Assembly (NCBI GenBank): GCA_963931865.1
Contig: OZ007511.1
Coordinates: 7,491,844-7,555,843, forward strand
DNA length: 64,000 bases
From: Axinella damicornis
Taxonomy: Eukaryota; Porifera; Demospongiae; Axinellida; Axinellidae
Direction: 5' to 3'
The first letter of the stretch is position 1; every line of letters begins with the position of its first letter. Under the pieces are notes generated by a model. It was given only the letters and a program-made list of their open reading frames with translations, ran no database searches and was not told where the DNA came from. Below, piece after piece: positions 46,400-56,805 of the stretch. The position numbers and the translations under genes are program-made.

Positions 46400-48600
46400 T
46401 GCTCTACCTGGCTCTACCTCTGCTCTACCTCTGCTCTACCTTGCTCTACCTCTGCTCTACCTGGCTCTACCTCTGCTCTACCTGGCTCTACCTGGCTCTA
46501 CCTCTGCTCTACCTGGCTCTACCTCTGCTCTACCTGGCTCTACCTCTGCTCTACCTGGCTCTACCTGGCTCTACCTCTGCTCTACCTGGCTCTACCTCTG
46601 CTCTACCTCTGCTCTACCTCTGCTCTACCTGGCTCTACCTCTGCTCTACCTCTGCTCTACCTGGCTCTACCTCTGCTGTACCTGGCTCTACCTCTGCTCT
46701 ACCTGGCTCTACCTCTGCTCTACCTGGCTCTACCTCTGCTCTACCTCTGCTCTACCTGGCTCTACCTCTGCTCTACCTCTGCTCTACCTGGCTCTATCTG
46801 GCTCTACCTCTGCTCTGCCTGGCTCTACCTCTGCTCTACCTGGCTCTACCTCTGCTCTACCTCTGCTCTACCTGGCTCTACCTCTTCTCTACCTCTGCTC
46901 TACCTGGCTCTACCTCTGCTCTACCTGGCTCTACCTCTGCTCTACCTCTGCTCTACCTGGCTCTGCCTCTGCTCTACCTCTGCTCTACCTGGCTCTACCT
47001 CTGCTCTACCTGGCTCTACCTCTGCTCTACCTGGCTCTACCTCTGCTCTACCTCTGCTCTACCTGGCTCTACCTCTGTTCTACCTCTGCTCTACCTGGCT
47101 CTACCTCTGCTCTACCTGGCTCTACCTCTGCTCTACCTCTGCTCTACCTGGCTCTACTTCTGCTCTACCTGGCTCTACCTCTGCTCTACCTCTTCTCTAC
47201 CTGGCTCTACCTCTGCTCTACCTCTGCTCTACCCGGCTCTACCTCTGCTCTACCTGGCTCTACCTCTACTCTACCTGGCTCTACCTCTGCTCTACCTCTG
47301 CTCTACCTGGCTCTACCTCTGCTCTACCTCTGCTCTACCTGGCTCTACGTCTGCTCTACCTCTGCTCTACCTCTGCTCTACCTGGCTCTACCTCTGCTCT
47401 ACCTGGCTCTACCTCTGCTCTACCTCTGCTCTACCTGGCTCTACCTCTGCTCTACCTCTGCTCTACCTGGCTCTACCTCTGCTCTACCTCTGCTCTACCT
47501 GGCTCTACCTCTGCTCTACCTGGCTCTACCTCTGCTCTACCGGCTCTACCTCTGCTCTACCTCTGCTCTACCTGGCTCTACCTGGCTCTACCTCTGCTCT
47601 ACCTGGCTCTACCTCTGCTCTACCTGGCTCTACCTCTGCTCTACCTGGCTCTACCTCTGCTCTACCTCTGCTCTACCTGGCTCTACCTCTGCTCTACCTC
47701 TGCTCTACCTGGCTCTACCTCTGCTCTACCTAGCTCTATCTCTGCTCTACCTCTGCTCTACCTGGCTCTACCTCTGCTCTACCTGGCTCTACCTCTGCTC
47801 TACCTCTGCTCTACCTGGCTCTGCCCCTGCTCTACCTCTGCTCTACCTGGCTCTTCCTCTGCTCTACCTTGCTCTACCTAGCTCTACTTCTGCTCTTACC
47901 TCTGCTCTACCTGGCTCTACCTCTGCTCTACCTGGCTCTACCTCTGCTCTACCTCTGCTCTACCTGGCTCTACCTCTGCTCTTCCTCTGCTCTACCTGGC
48001 TCTACCTCTGCTCTACCTGGCTCTACGTCTGCTCTACCTCTGCTCTACCTGGCTCTACCTCTTCTCTACCTGGCTCTACCTCTGCTCTACCTCTGCTCTA
48101 CCTGGCTCTACCTCTGCTCTACCTCTGCTCTACCCGGCTCTACCTCTGCTCTACCTGGCTCTACCTCTTCTCTACCTGGCTCTACCTCTGCTCTACCTCT
48201 GCTCTACCTGGCTCTACCTCTGCTCTACCTCTGCTCTACCTGGCTCTACTTCTGCTCTACCTCTGCTTTACCTGGCTCTACCTCTGCTCTACCTCTGCTC
48301 TACCTGGCTCTACCTCTGCTCTACCTCTTCTCTACCTTGCTCTTCCTCTGCTCTACCTGGCTCTACCTAGCTCTACTTCTGCTCTTACCTCTGCTCTACC
48401 TGGCTCTACCTCTGCTCTACCTGGCTCTACCTCTGCTCTACCTCTGCTCTACCTGGCTCTACCTCTGCTCTACCAGGCTCTACCTAGCTCTACTTCTGCT
48501 CTTACCTCTGCTCTACCTGGCTCTACCTCTGCTCTACCTGGCTCTACCTCTGCTCTACCTCTGCTCTACCTGGCTGTACCTCTGCTCTACCTGACTCTAC
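46400..48600 (+). repeat. satellite segmental duplication, copy 1
   Basis: This block matches 50,100-52,500. Rare variants sit 3,700 bases apart in the first part (GCTCTATCTG at 46791 and 50491, CTCTGTTC at 47073 and 50773). They sit 3,860 apart later (TAGCTCTATC at 47731 and 51591, CTGCCCCTG at 47821 and 51681). Confidence 0.7.
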
Positions 48601-50099
48601 CTCTGCTCTACCTGGCTCTACCTTGCTCTACCTGGCTCTACCTCTGCTCTACCTCTGCTCTACCTCTGCTCTACCTGGCTCTACCTCTGCTCTACCTCTG
48701 CTTTACCTGGCTCTACCTCTGCTCTACCTGTCTCTACCTCTGCTCTACCTCTAGTCTACCTGGCTCTACCTCTGCTCTACCTGGCTCTACCTCTGCTCTA
48801 CCTCTGCTCTACCTGGCTCTGCCTCTGCTCTACCTCTGCTCTACCTGGCTCTACCTCTGCTCTACCTGGCTCTACCTCTGCTCTACCTGGCTCTACCTCT
48901 GCTCTACCTCTGCTCTACCTGGCTCTACCTCTGCTCTACCTCTGCTCTACCTGGCTCTACCTCTGCTCTACCTGGCTCTACCTCTGCTCTACCTCTGCTC
49001 TACCTGGCTCTACCTCTGCTCTACCTGGCTCTACCTCTGCTCTACCTCTGCTCTACCTGGCTCTACCTCTGCTCTACCTCTGCTCTACCCGGCTCTACCT
49101 CTGCTCTACCTGGCTCTACCTCTGCTCTACCTGGCTCTACCTCTGCTCTACCTCTGCTCTACCTGGCTCTACCTCTGCTCTACGTCTGCTCTACCTGGCT
49201 CTACCTCTGCTCTACCTGGCTCTACCTCTGCTCTACCTTGCTCTACCTCTGCTCTACCTGGCTCTACTTCTGCTCTACCTCTGCTCTACCTGGCTCTATC
49301 TCTGCTCTACCTCTGCTCTACCTGGCTCTACCTCTGCTCTACCTCTTCTCTACCTTGCTCTACCTGGCTCTACCTCTGCTCTACCTCTGCTCTACCTGGC
49401 TCTACCTCTGCTCTACCTGGCTCTACCTCTGCTCTACCTCTGCTCTACCTGGCTCTACCTCTGCTCTACCTGGCTCTACCTCTGCTCTACCTCTGCTCTA
49501 CCTGGCTCTACCTCTGCTCTACCTCTGCTCTACCCGGCTCTACCTCTGCTCTACCTGGCTCTACCTCTGCTCTACCTGGCTCTACCTCTGCTCTACCTCT
49601 GCTCTACCTGGCTCTACCTCTGCTCTACGTCTGCTCTACCTGGCTCTACCTCTGCTCTACCTGGCTCTACCTCTGCTCTACCTTGCTCTACCTCTGCTCT
49701 ACCTGGCTCTACTTCTGCTCTACCTCTGCTCTACCTGGCTCTATCTCTGCTCTACCTCTGCTCTACCTGGCTCTACCTCTGCTCTACCTCTTCTCTACCT
49801 TGCTCTTCCTCTGCTCTACTTGGCTCTACCTAGCTCTACTTCTGCTCTTACCTTTGCTCTACCTGGCTCTACCTCTGCTCTACCTGGCTCTACCTCTGCT
49901 CTACCTCTGCTCTACCTGGCTTTACCTCTGCTCTACCTGGCTCTACCTAGCTCTACTTCTGCTCTTACCTCTGCTCTACCTGACTCTACCTCTGCTCTAC
50001 CTGGCTCTACCTCTGCTCTACCTCTGCTCTACCTGGCTGTACCTCTGCTCTACCTGACTCTACCTCTGCTCTACCTGGCTCTACCTTGCTCTACCTGGC

Positions 50100-52500
50100 T
50101 CTACCTCTGCTCTACCTCTGCTCTACCTCTGCTCTACCTGGCTCTACCTCTGCTCTACCTCTGCTCTACCTGGCTCTACCTCTGCTCTACCTGGCTCTAC
50201 CTAGCTCTACTTCTGCTCTTACCTCTGCTCTACCTGGCTCTACCTCTGCTCTACCTGGCTCTACCTGGCTCTACCTCTGCTCTACCTGGCTCTATTTCTG
50301 CTCTACCTCTGCTCTACCTCTGCTCTACCTGGCTCTACCTCTGCTCTACCTCTGCTCTACCTGGCTCTACCGCTGCTGTACCTGGCTCTACCTCTGCTCT
50401 ACCTGGCTCTACCTCTGCTCTACCTGGCTCTACCTCTGCTCTACCTCTGCTCTACCTGGCTCTACCTCTGCTCTACCTCTGCTCTACCTGGCTCTATCTG
50501 GCTCTACCTCTGCTCTGCCTGGCTCTACCTCTGCTCTACCTGGCTCTACCTCTGCTCTACCTCTGCTCTACCTGGCTCTACCTCTTCTCTACCTCTGCTC
50601 TACCTGGCTCTACCTCTGCTCTACCTGGCTCTACCTCTGCTCTACCTCTGCTCTACCTGGCTCTGCCTCTGCTCTACCTCTGCTCTACCTGGCTCTACCT
50701 CTGCTCTACCTGGCTCTACCTCTGCTCTACCTGGCTCTACCTCTGCTCTACCTCTGCTCTACCTGGCTCTACCTCTGTTCTACCTCTGCTCTACCTGGCT
50801 CTACCTCTGCTCTACCTGGCTCTACCTCTGCTCTACCTCTGCTCTACCTGGCTCTACTTCTGCTCTACCTGGCTCTACCTCTGCTCTACCTCTGCTCTAC
50901 CTGGCTCTACCTCTGCTCTACCTCTGCTCTACCCGGCTCTACCTCTGCTCTACCTGGCTCTACCTCTACTCTACCTGGCTCTACCTCTGCTCTACCTCTG
51001 CTCTACCTGGCTCTACCTCTGCTCTACCTCTGCTCTACCTGGCTCTACCTCTGCTCTACCTCTGCTCTACCTGGCTCTACCTCTGCTCTACCTCTGCTCT
51101 ACCTGGCTCTACCTCTGCTCTACCTGGCTCTACCTCTGCTCTACCTCTGCTCTACCTGGCTCTACCTCTGCTCTACCTCTGCTCTACCTGGCTCTACCTC
51201 TGCTCTACCTCTGCTCTACCTGGCTCTACCTCTGCTCTACCTGGCTCTACCTCTGCTCTACCTGGCTCTACCTCTGCTCTACCTCTGCTCTACCTGGCTC
51301 TACCTGGCTCTACCTCTGCTCTACCTGGCTCTACCTCTGCTCTACCTGGCTCTACCTCTGCTCTACCTGGCTCTACCTCTGCTCTACCTCTGCTCTACCT
51401 GGCTCTACCTCTGCTCTACCTCTGCTCTACCTGGCTCTACCTCTGCTCTAACTCTGCTCTACCTGGCTCTACCTTTGCTCTACCTGGCTCTACCTCTGCT
51501 CTGCCTGGCTCTACCTCTGCTCTACCTCTGCTCTACCTGGCTCTACCTCTGCTCTACCTCTGCTCTACCTGGCTCTACCTCTGCTCTACCTAGCTCTATC
51601 TCTGCTCTACCTCTGCTCTACCTTGCTCTACCTCTGCTCTACCTGGCTCTACCTCTGCTCTACCTCTGCTCTACCTGGCTCTGCCCCTGCTCTACCTCTG
51701 CTCTACCTGGCTCTTCCTCTGCTCTACCTTGCTCTACCTAGCTCTACTTCTGCTCTTACCTCTGCTCTACCTGGCTCTACCTCTGCTCTACCTGGCTCTA
51801 CCTCTGCTCTACCTCTGCTCTACCTGGCTCTACCTCTGCTCTTCCTCTGCTCTACCTGGCTCTACCTCTGCTCAACCTGGCTCTACCTCTGCTCTACCTC
51901 TGCTCTACCTGGCTCTACCTCTTCTCTACCTGGCTCTACCTCTGCTCTACCTCTGCTCTACCTGGCTCTACCTCTGCTCTACCTCTGCTCTACCCGGCTC
52001 TACCTCTGCTCTACCTGGCTCTACCTCTTCTCTACCTGGCTCTACCTCTGCTCTACCTCTGCTCTACCTGGCTCTACCTCTGCTCTACCTCTGCTCTACC
52101 TGGCTCTACCTCTGCTCTACCTCTGCTCTACCTTGCTCTACCTCTGCTCTACCTGGCTCTACTTCTGCTCTACCTCTGCTTTACCTGGCTCTACCTCTGC
52201 TCTACCTCTGCTCTACCTGGCTCTACCTCTGCTCTACCTCTTCTCTACCTTGCTCTTCCTCTGCTCTACCTGGCTCTACCTAGCTCTACTTCTGCTCTTA
52301 CCTCTGCTCTACCTGGCTCTACCTCTGCTCTACCTGGCTCTACCTCTGCTCTACCTCTGCTCTACCTGGCTCTACCTCTGCTCTACCAGACTCTACCTAG
52401 CTCTACTTCTGCTCTTACCTCTGCTCTACCTGGCTCTACCTCTGCTCTACCTAGCTCTACCTCTGCTCTACCTCTGCTCTACCTGGCTGTACCTCTGCTC
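50100..52500 (+). repeat. satellite segmental duplication, copy 2
   Basis: Second copy of the 46.4-48.6 kb block. The shift in offset from 3,700 to 3,860 means one copy has gained or lost about 160 bases. Confidence 0.7.
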
Positions 52501-54005
52501 TACCTGACTCTACCTCTGCTCTACCTGGCTCTACCTTGCTCTACCTGGCTCTACCTCTGCTCTACCTCTGCTCTACCTCTGCTCTACCTGGCTCTACCTC
52601 TGCTCTACCTCTGCTCTACCTGGCTCTACCTCTGCTCTACCTGTCTCTACCTCTGCTCTACCTCTAGTCTACCTGGCTCTACCTCTGCTCTACCTGGCTC
52701 TACCTCTGCTCTACCTCTGCTCTACCTGGCTCTGCCTCTGCTCTACCTCTGCTCTACCTGGCTCTACCTCTGCTCTACCTGGCTCTACCTCTGCTCTACC
52801 TGGCTCTACCTCTGCTCTACCTCTGCTCTACCTGGCTCTACCTCTGCTCTACCTCTGCTCTACCTGGCTCTACCTCTGCTCTACCTGGCTCTACCTCTGC
52901 TCTACCTCTGCTCTACCTGGCTCTACCTCTGCTCTACCTGGCTCTACCTCTGCTCTACCTCTGCTCTACCTGGCTCTACCTCTGCTCTACCTCTGCTCTA
53001 CCCGGCTCTACCTCTGCTCTACCTGGCTCTACCTCTGCTCTACCTGGCTCTACCTCTGCTCTACCTCTGCTCTCCTGGCTCTACCTCTGCTCTACCTCTG
53101 CTCTACCTGGCTCTACCTCTGCTCTACCTCTGCTCTACCTGGCTCTACCTCTGCTCTACCTTGCTCTACCTCTGCTCTACCTGGCTCTACTTCTGCTCTA
53201 CCTCTGCTCTACCTGGCTCTATCTCTGCTCTACCTCTGCTCTACCTGGCTCTACCTCTGCTCTACCTCTTCTCTACCTTGCTCTTCCTCTGCTCTACCTG
53301 GCTCTACCTAGCTCTACTTCTGCTCTTACCTCTGCTCTACCTGGCTCTACCTCTGCTCTACCTGGCTCTACCTCTGCTCTACCTCTGCTCTACCTGGCTC
53401 TACCTCTGCTCTACCTGGCTCTACCTAGCTCTACTTCTGCTCTTACCTCTGCTTTACCTGACTCTACCTCTGCTCTACCTGGCTCTACCTCTGCTCTACC
53501 TCTGCTCTACCTGGCTGTACCTCTGCTCTACCTGACTCTACCTCTGCTCTACCTGGCTCTACCTTGCTCTTACCTGGCTCTACCTCTGCTCTACCTCTGC
53601 TCTACCTCTGCTCTACCTGGCTCTACCTCTGCTCTACCTCTGCTCTACCTGGCTCTACCTCTGCTCTACCTGGCTCTACCTAGCTCTACTTCTGCTCTTA
53701 CCTCTGCTCTACCTGGCTCTACCTCTGCTCTACCTGGCTCTACCTCTGCTCTACCTCTGCTCTACCTGGCTCTACCTCTGCTCTACCTGACTCTACCTCT
53801 GCTCTACCTGGCTCTACCTTGCTCTACCTGGCTCTACCTCTGCTCTACCTGGCTCTACCTCTGCTCTATCTGGCTCTACCTCTGCTCTACCTGGCTCTAC
53901 CTCTGCTCTACCTGGCTCTACCTCTGCTCTACCTGGCTCTACCTGGCTCTACCTGGCCTGAAGTTGAAGGAGTAGGGTACGTAGGTTAGTTAGAGCTGAG
54001 GTACC

Positions 54006-54074
54006 GGTAGAGCAGAGGTAGAGCCAGGTAGAGCAGAGGACAAAGGTAGAGCCAGGTAGAGCAGAGGTAGAGCA
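54006..54074 (-). repeat. inverted fragment of the satellite
   Basis: GGTAGAGCAGAGGTAGAGCC and similar words are the reverse complement of the satellite words. The block follows the array after a 48-base unique spacer, so the array edge is inverted. Confidence 0.9.
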
Positions 54075-54559
54075 CAATAGCTGACTGAGCAGCAGTTATA
54101 AACTGTCATCCTCTGTGGACTGTGGGGAAACTTGTGTGAAGCGTGAGGCAGCTGCAGTGCCTAGTTTTTCCGGCACAATCATACTTGAAGACTTTATCAG
54201 AAGTTCGTAGTAGAAGCTGGCAGGTTCATCTGGAACGAATTAGCTCATTTCTGTTGTATGGGTAGGGTGTATGGTGGCAGAAAGTGGGTAGTGCCTATAA
54301 GTACCTTGATGGGGATGGGATGCCGACTTCAATCAGCATGGACCACGTGCACGACTGCTCCATTTTTGTTCAACCTTGTTGGGTCACGTGTAGGTAGCTA
54401 GAAGAGCTGGTTGGGAGAAACTGATCAGTGAGAATCGATCTCTTCCTGCCCTTACCATCAGGGTGTTTGAAGAAGCCTGTAACCTTCGCTGCACATGCGA
54501 TTTTCAAACCTCTAGGGAACTAGAGGGGAGTGTTGTAGGTCAAGGCAGTCACATAGCTA

Positions 54560-54902
54560 ATGCTTATGTTGACCTTGAGGTTAGTGTTAATTACGGATGC
54601 TTATTTTATGATGACACCTGCCAAGGAACCGAGAGCTACTCTGATCACATCTACCCCCACAGCTGGTGAGCACTTGCCATTACATGTAGCAGTTGATATG
54701 TCTGATGGTGTAGAAGAAAATGAAGCCCAGCTGGATAGTGATGCTGTAGAAGAGAATTAAAGGCCAGGTTGTTCTAGCTGATGACACCAACACTGTAGAG
54801 ACTGAAGAAAAGCAGGCTGATCTTGACACCAAGTTTGGAAAGGCACTCCAGCGAGCTCTAAGGAACAGTGAAGATATCAATAAAAACTTCAACGAAGGTT
54901 AA
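54560..54902 (+). pseudogene. decayed coding fragment, acidic
   Basis: One frame (54560-54760) ends DMSDGVEENEAQLDSDAVEEN at TAA 54758-54760. The next coding-like stretch is one base out of frame (54750-54902; VVLADDTNTVETEEKQADLD, then FGKALQRALRNSEDINKN, stop TAA). The similar acidic and helical character suggests one gene broken by a frameshift. No family is recognised. Confidence 0.35.
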
Positions 54903-55485
54903 GCCGATGCCAGCCCTAGCCTCCTGCAGTCCAATTCCTAATATTAAAAATTCACTTTAGATAATTATACAATCACAGAATCGAACACAGGAACTCAGAA
55001 CAGTAGATCTCAAAAATAATGCAGCTGAATAAGCACTTCATAGCTACATGCAAGTTCGAATGGTGAAAACTGAGCAGATCAACTGGTTGTACCACTACAC
55101 ACTTCACCCATAATCATTGGCAAATTACATCATATCAAGAATTCATCATGACTTGTGAAAACTCGGTACCACAAACTCTACAAGTTCTCTCGATCATGCA
55201 TCCCTTGCTCGATCACCCATGGGGTCATGCAGCACATCCAACATTTGGTCAGTAGCCCACCATGCCCATACTAGTACCATTCAACCACTGAAGAGTACGG
55301 AATATCATCTCATACCTGATACATAACTCTGCATTACAATGAAATGCAATGACCTATCCTGTTTGGCAGTCCAGTATAAAATGAATCAAAAATGAGTTAC
55401 TGATTATCACTGACTGATGTGATTTGATCACTGAGAGACTGATCTGTTCAAGTGATGATTTGAGATGCAATGCAATGATATAAAA
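54903..55485. other. non-coding stretch downstream of the FBXL-like gene
   Basis: No gene is recognised. Repeated TGATNTGA-like motifs occur near 55400-55480. The segment would carry the 3' UTR and polyadenylation region of the minus-strand FBXL-like gene, but I see no certain signal. Confidence 0.35.
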
Positions 55486-55525
55486 CTATTGATGCTGTAA
55501 AGATAACACTAAGCACACTATCACA

Positions 55526-55630
55526 CTAAAGTGCAACAGCGACATATATATGTCTTCTGTGGTGGACGATGGCGGCAGGGGGAGTGTTGGGGGGGAAGAA
55601 TGCATGTACCTTGATGTCAGAACGTAATCT
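55526..55630 (-). CDS. FBXL-like last exon, 105 bp, stop TAG
   Basis: Acceptor TGGTAACAG opens RLRSDIKVHAFFPPNTPP, matching the NIKVHAYF end of the family. The frame ends at TAG 55528-55526 after VAVAL. A 7-C run inside the exon makes it frame-sensitive to sequencing error. Confidence 0.75.
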   Translation of the reverse strand, partial: RLRSDIKVHAFFPPNTPPAAIVHHRRHIYVAVAL

Positions 55631-56774
55631 CTGTTACCACCACGTGTGGACAAGAGAGAGGGGGGAGGGAGGGAGGTAGAAGAAGGGGGGAGAGAGATGG
55701 GGAGAATCAAATAACTTCTACTAGAACAAATCTGCAATTCCATTCTGAATGAAAAGTGAAGAAATGGGGGGAGGCCAGGGAACGAGGCTACAATGGCACT
55801 TGAATACTGACATTTCAAAAGGAGTTTTTAGGTTATTTTCTTGTTCAAAATTATTTTCTTATTCAAAATACAATTCAATAGTCCAAGATTTTGGACTAAT
55901 AACAAGGCCATCGTCAGGGCATAACAGCATAGTCTATATCCTGCACATAATAGAATACGTACCCCTAGTTTGTGTATCCCATTTCTCGAGACCATCTGGC
56001 AGTCAAATATTTCCAGTCTCCTCAGGGTCACGCACCCCCTACACAAAGGAGAGCAACAATCACCAGTGGGTCTGGTTGGTACATGTACAAATCAGTGAAA
56101 CTAGAGGTGCTCAGCAGAGCACGTACCCCGTGCGCTACTTTGATGGGCCTTCGGATTTTTAATACAGCTGTGTCAGCAGAATGAGATACTGTAAGTTGTG
56201 GCAGTAATGTTAGAAATAGGACTTTCACGCAGCTTTTCTCAGCCTCTCGAGGGGATCTCTGGTCTGTAAGTTATATAGACGCTAGTATTTTCTGAATTCT
56301 GAGACTTCTATCAAGGCCTTCATTGCTGAAACTCCATGGACAGACTGACAGACAGAAGGACAAACCAATCATTGTGCCTGCTACAGTATACACATGATTG
56401 CACTATCATAAGTTAACAATCAGGTCATGCAACTGGTCACCTGAGCAGTTCTAATGTGTGGTCAGTTACAAGAGGGCAGTTGTCCAGCTCCAGAACTTGT
56501 AGAGTCTCAGAGCACGCTCCACTGGTAAGGTGCCTGATGCTGTTGTCCGTGATTCTCTCACAGTGGGAGAGCACCTGTATGTGTACCACCAATACAGTCA
56601 ACATGCTATAACTTTGGTGCTGGGCTTCTAGCCCAACTGGACACCAGGGCTTATTTCAGAAAGGGGGGGGGGGGGGGGGGGGGGGTTGATTGAATAGTGT
56701 GCGGCAGTGTGCCATTTACGGGGGTCTGGGTTCGAAATCTCTAAGAAGGGGCAAAAGATTTTCAAAGGGGGGGG

Positions 56775-56805
<31 letters not shown>

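Larger units (their letters stand above)
25828..53957 (+). repeat. 28-kb two-word (10/11-bp) satellite
   Basis: The whole interval, except four short cassettes, is made of two words: CTCTACCTGG (10 bases) and CTCTACCTCTG (11 bases), in variable order. An adjacent pair is 21 bases, or seven codons. Neither word contains a stop in any + frame, so frames of hundreds to over two thousand codons appear in all three frames, reading LYLCSTW, ALPGSTS or LPLLYLA. They start at chance codons, end at sporadic mutations, overlap each other freely and have no splice or promoter context, so I do not annotate them as genes. Roughly 2,600 words are present. Sporadic variants (CTATG, CTTCTC, CTGTACC, TATATACC, CTTACC) recur at fixed distances and reveal higher-order repeats. 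Confidence 0.97.

Noticed and set aside
25719..53535. Very long + strand reading frames (hundreds to over 2,000 codons) of LYLCSTW/ALPGSTS/LPLLYLA repeats
   Set aside because: They occur in all three frames at once, are produced by a stop-free two-word satellite, start at chance codons and end at sporadic mutations. There is no promoter, splice or codon evidence for a protein.
25828..53957. The satellite as a CRISPR array
   Set aside because: There are no unique spacers; both words are repeats of 10 and 11 bases and the setting is a eukaryotic genome.
25828..53957. The satellite as a telomeric array
   Set aside because: The words do not match any TTAGGG-like telomere repeat, and the array lies between unique sequence with genes on the right side.
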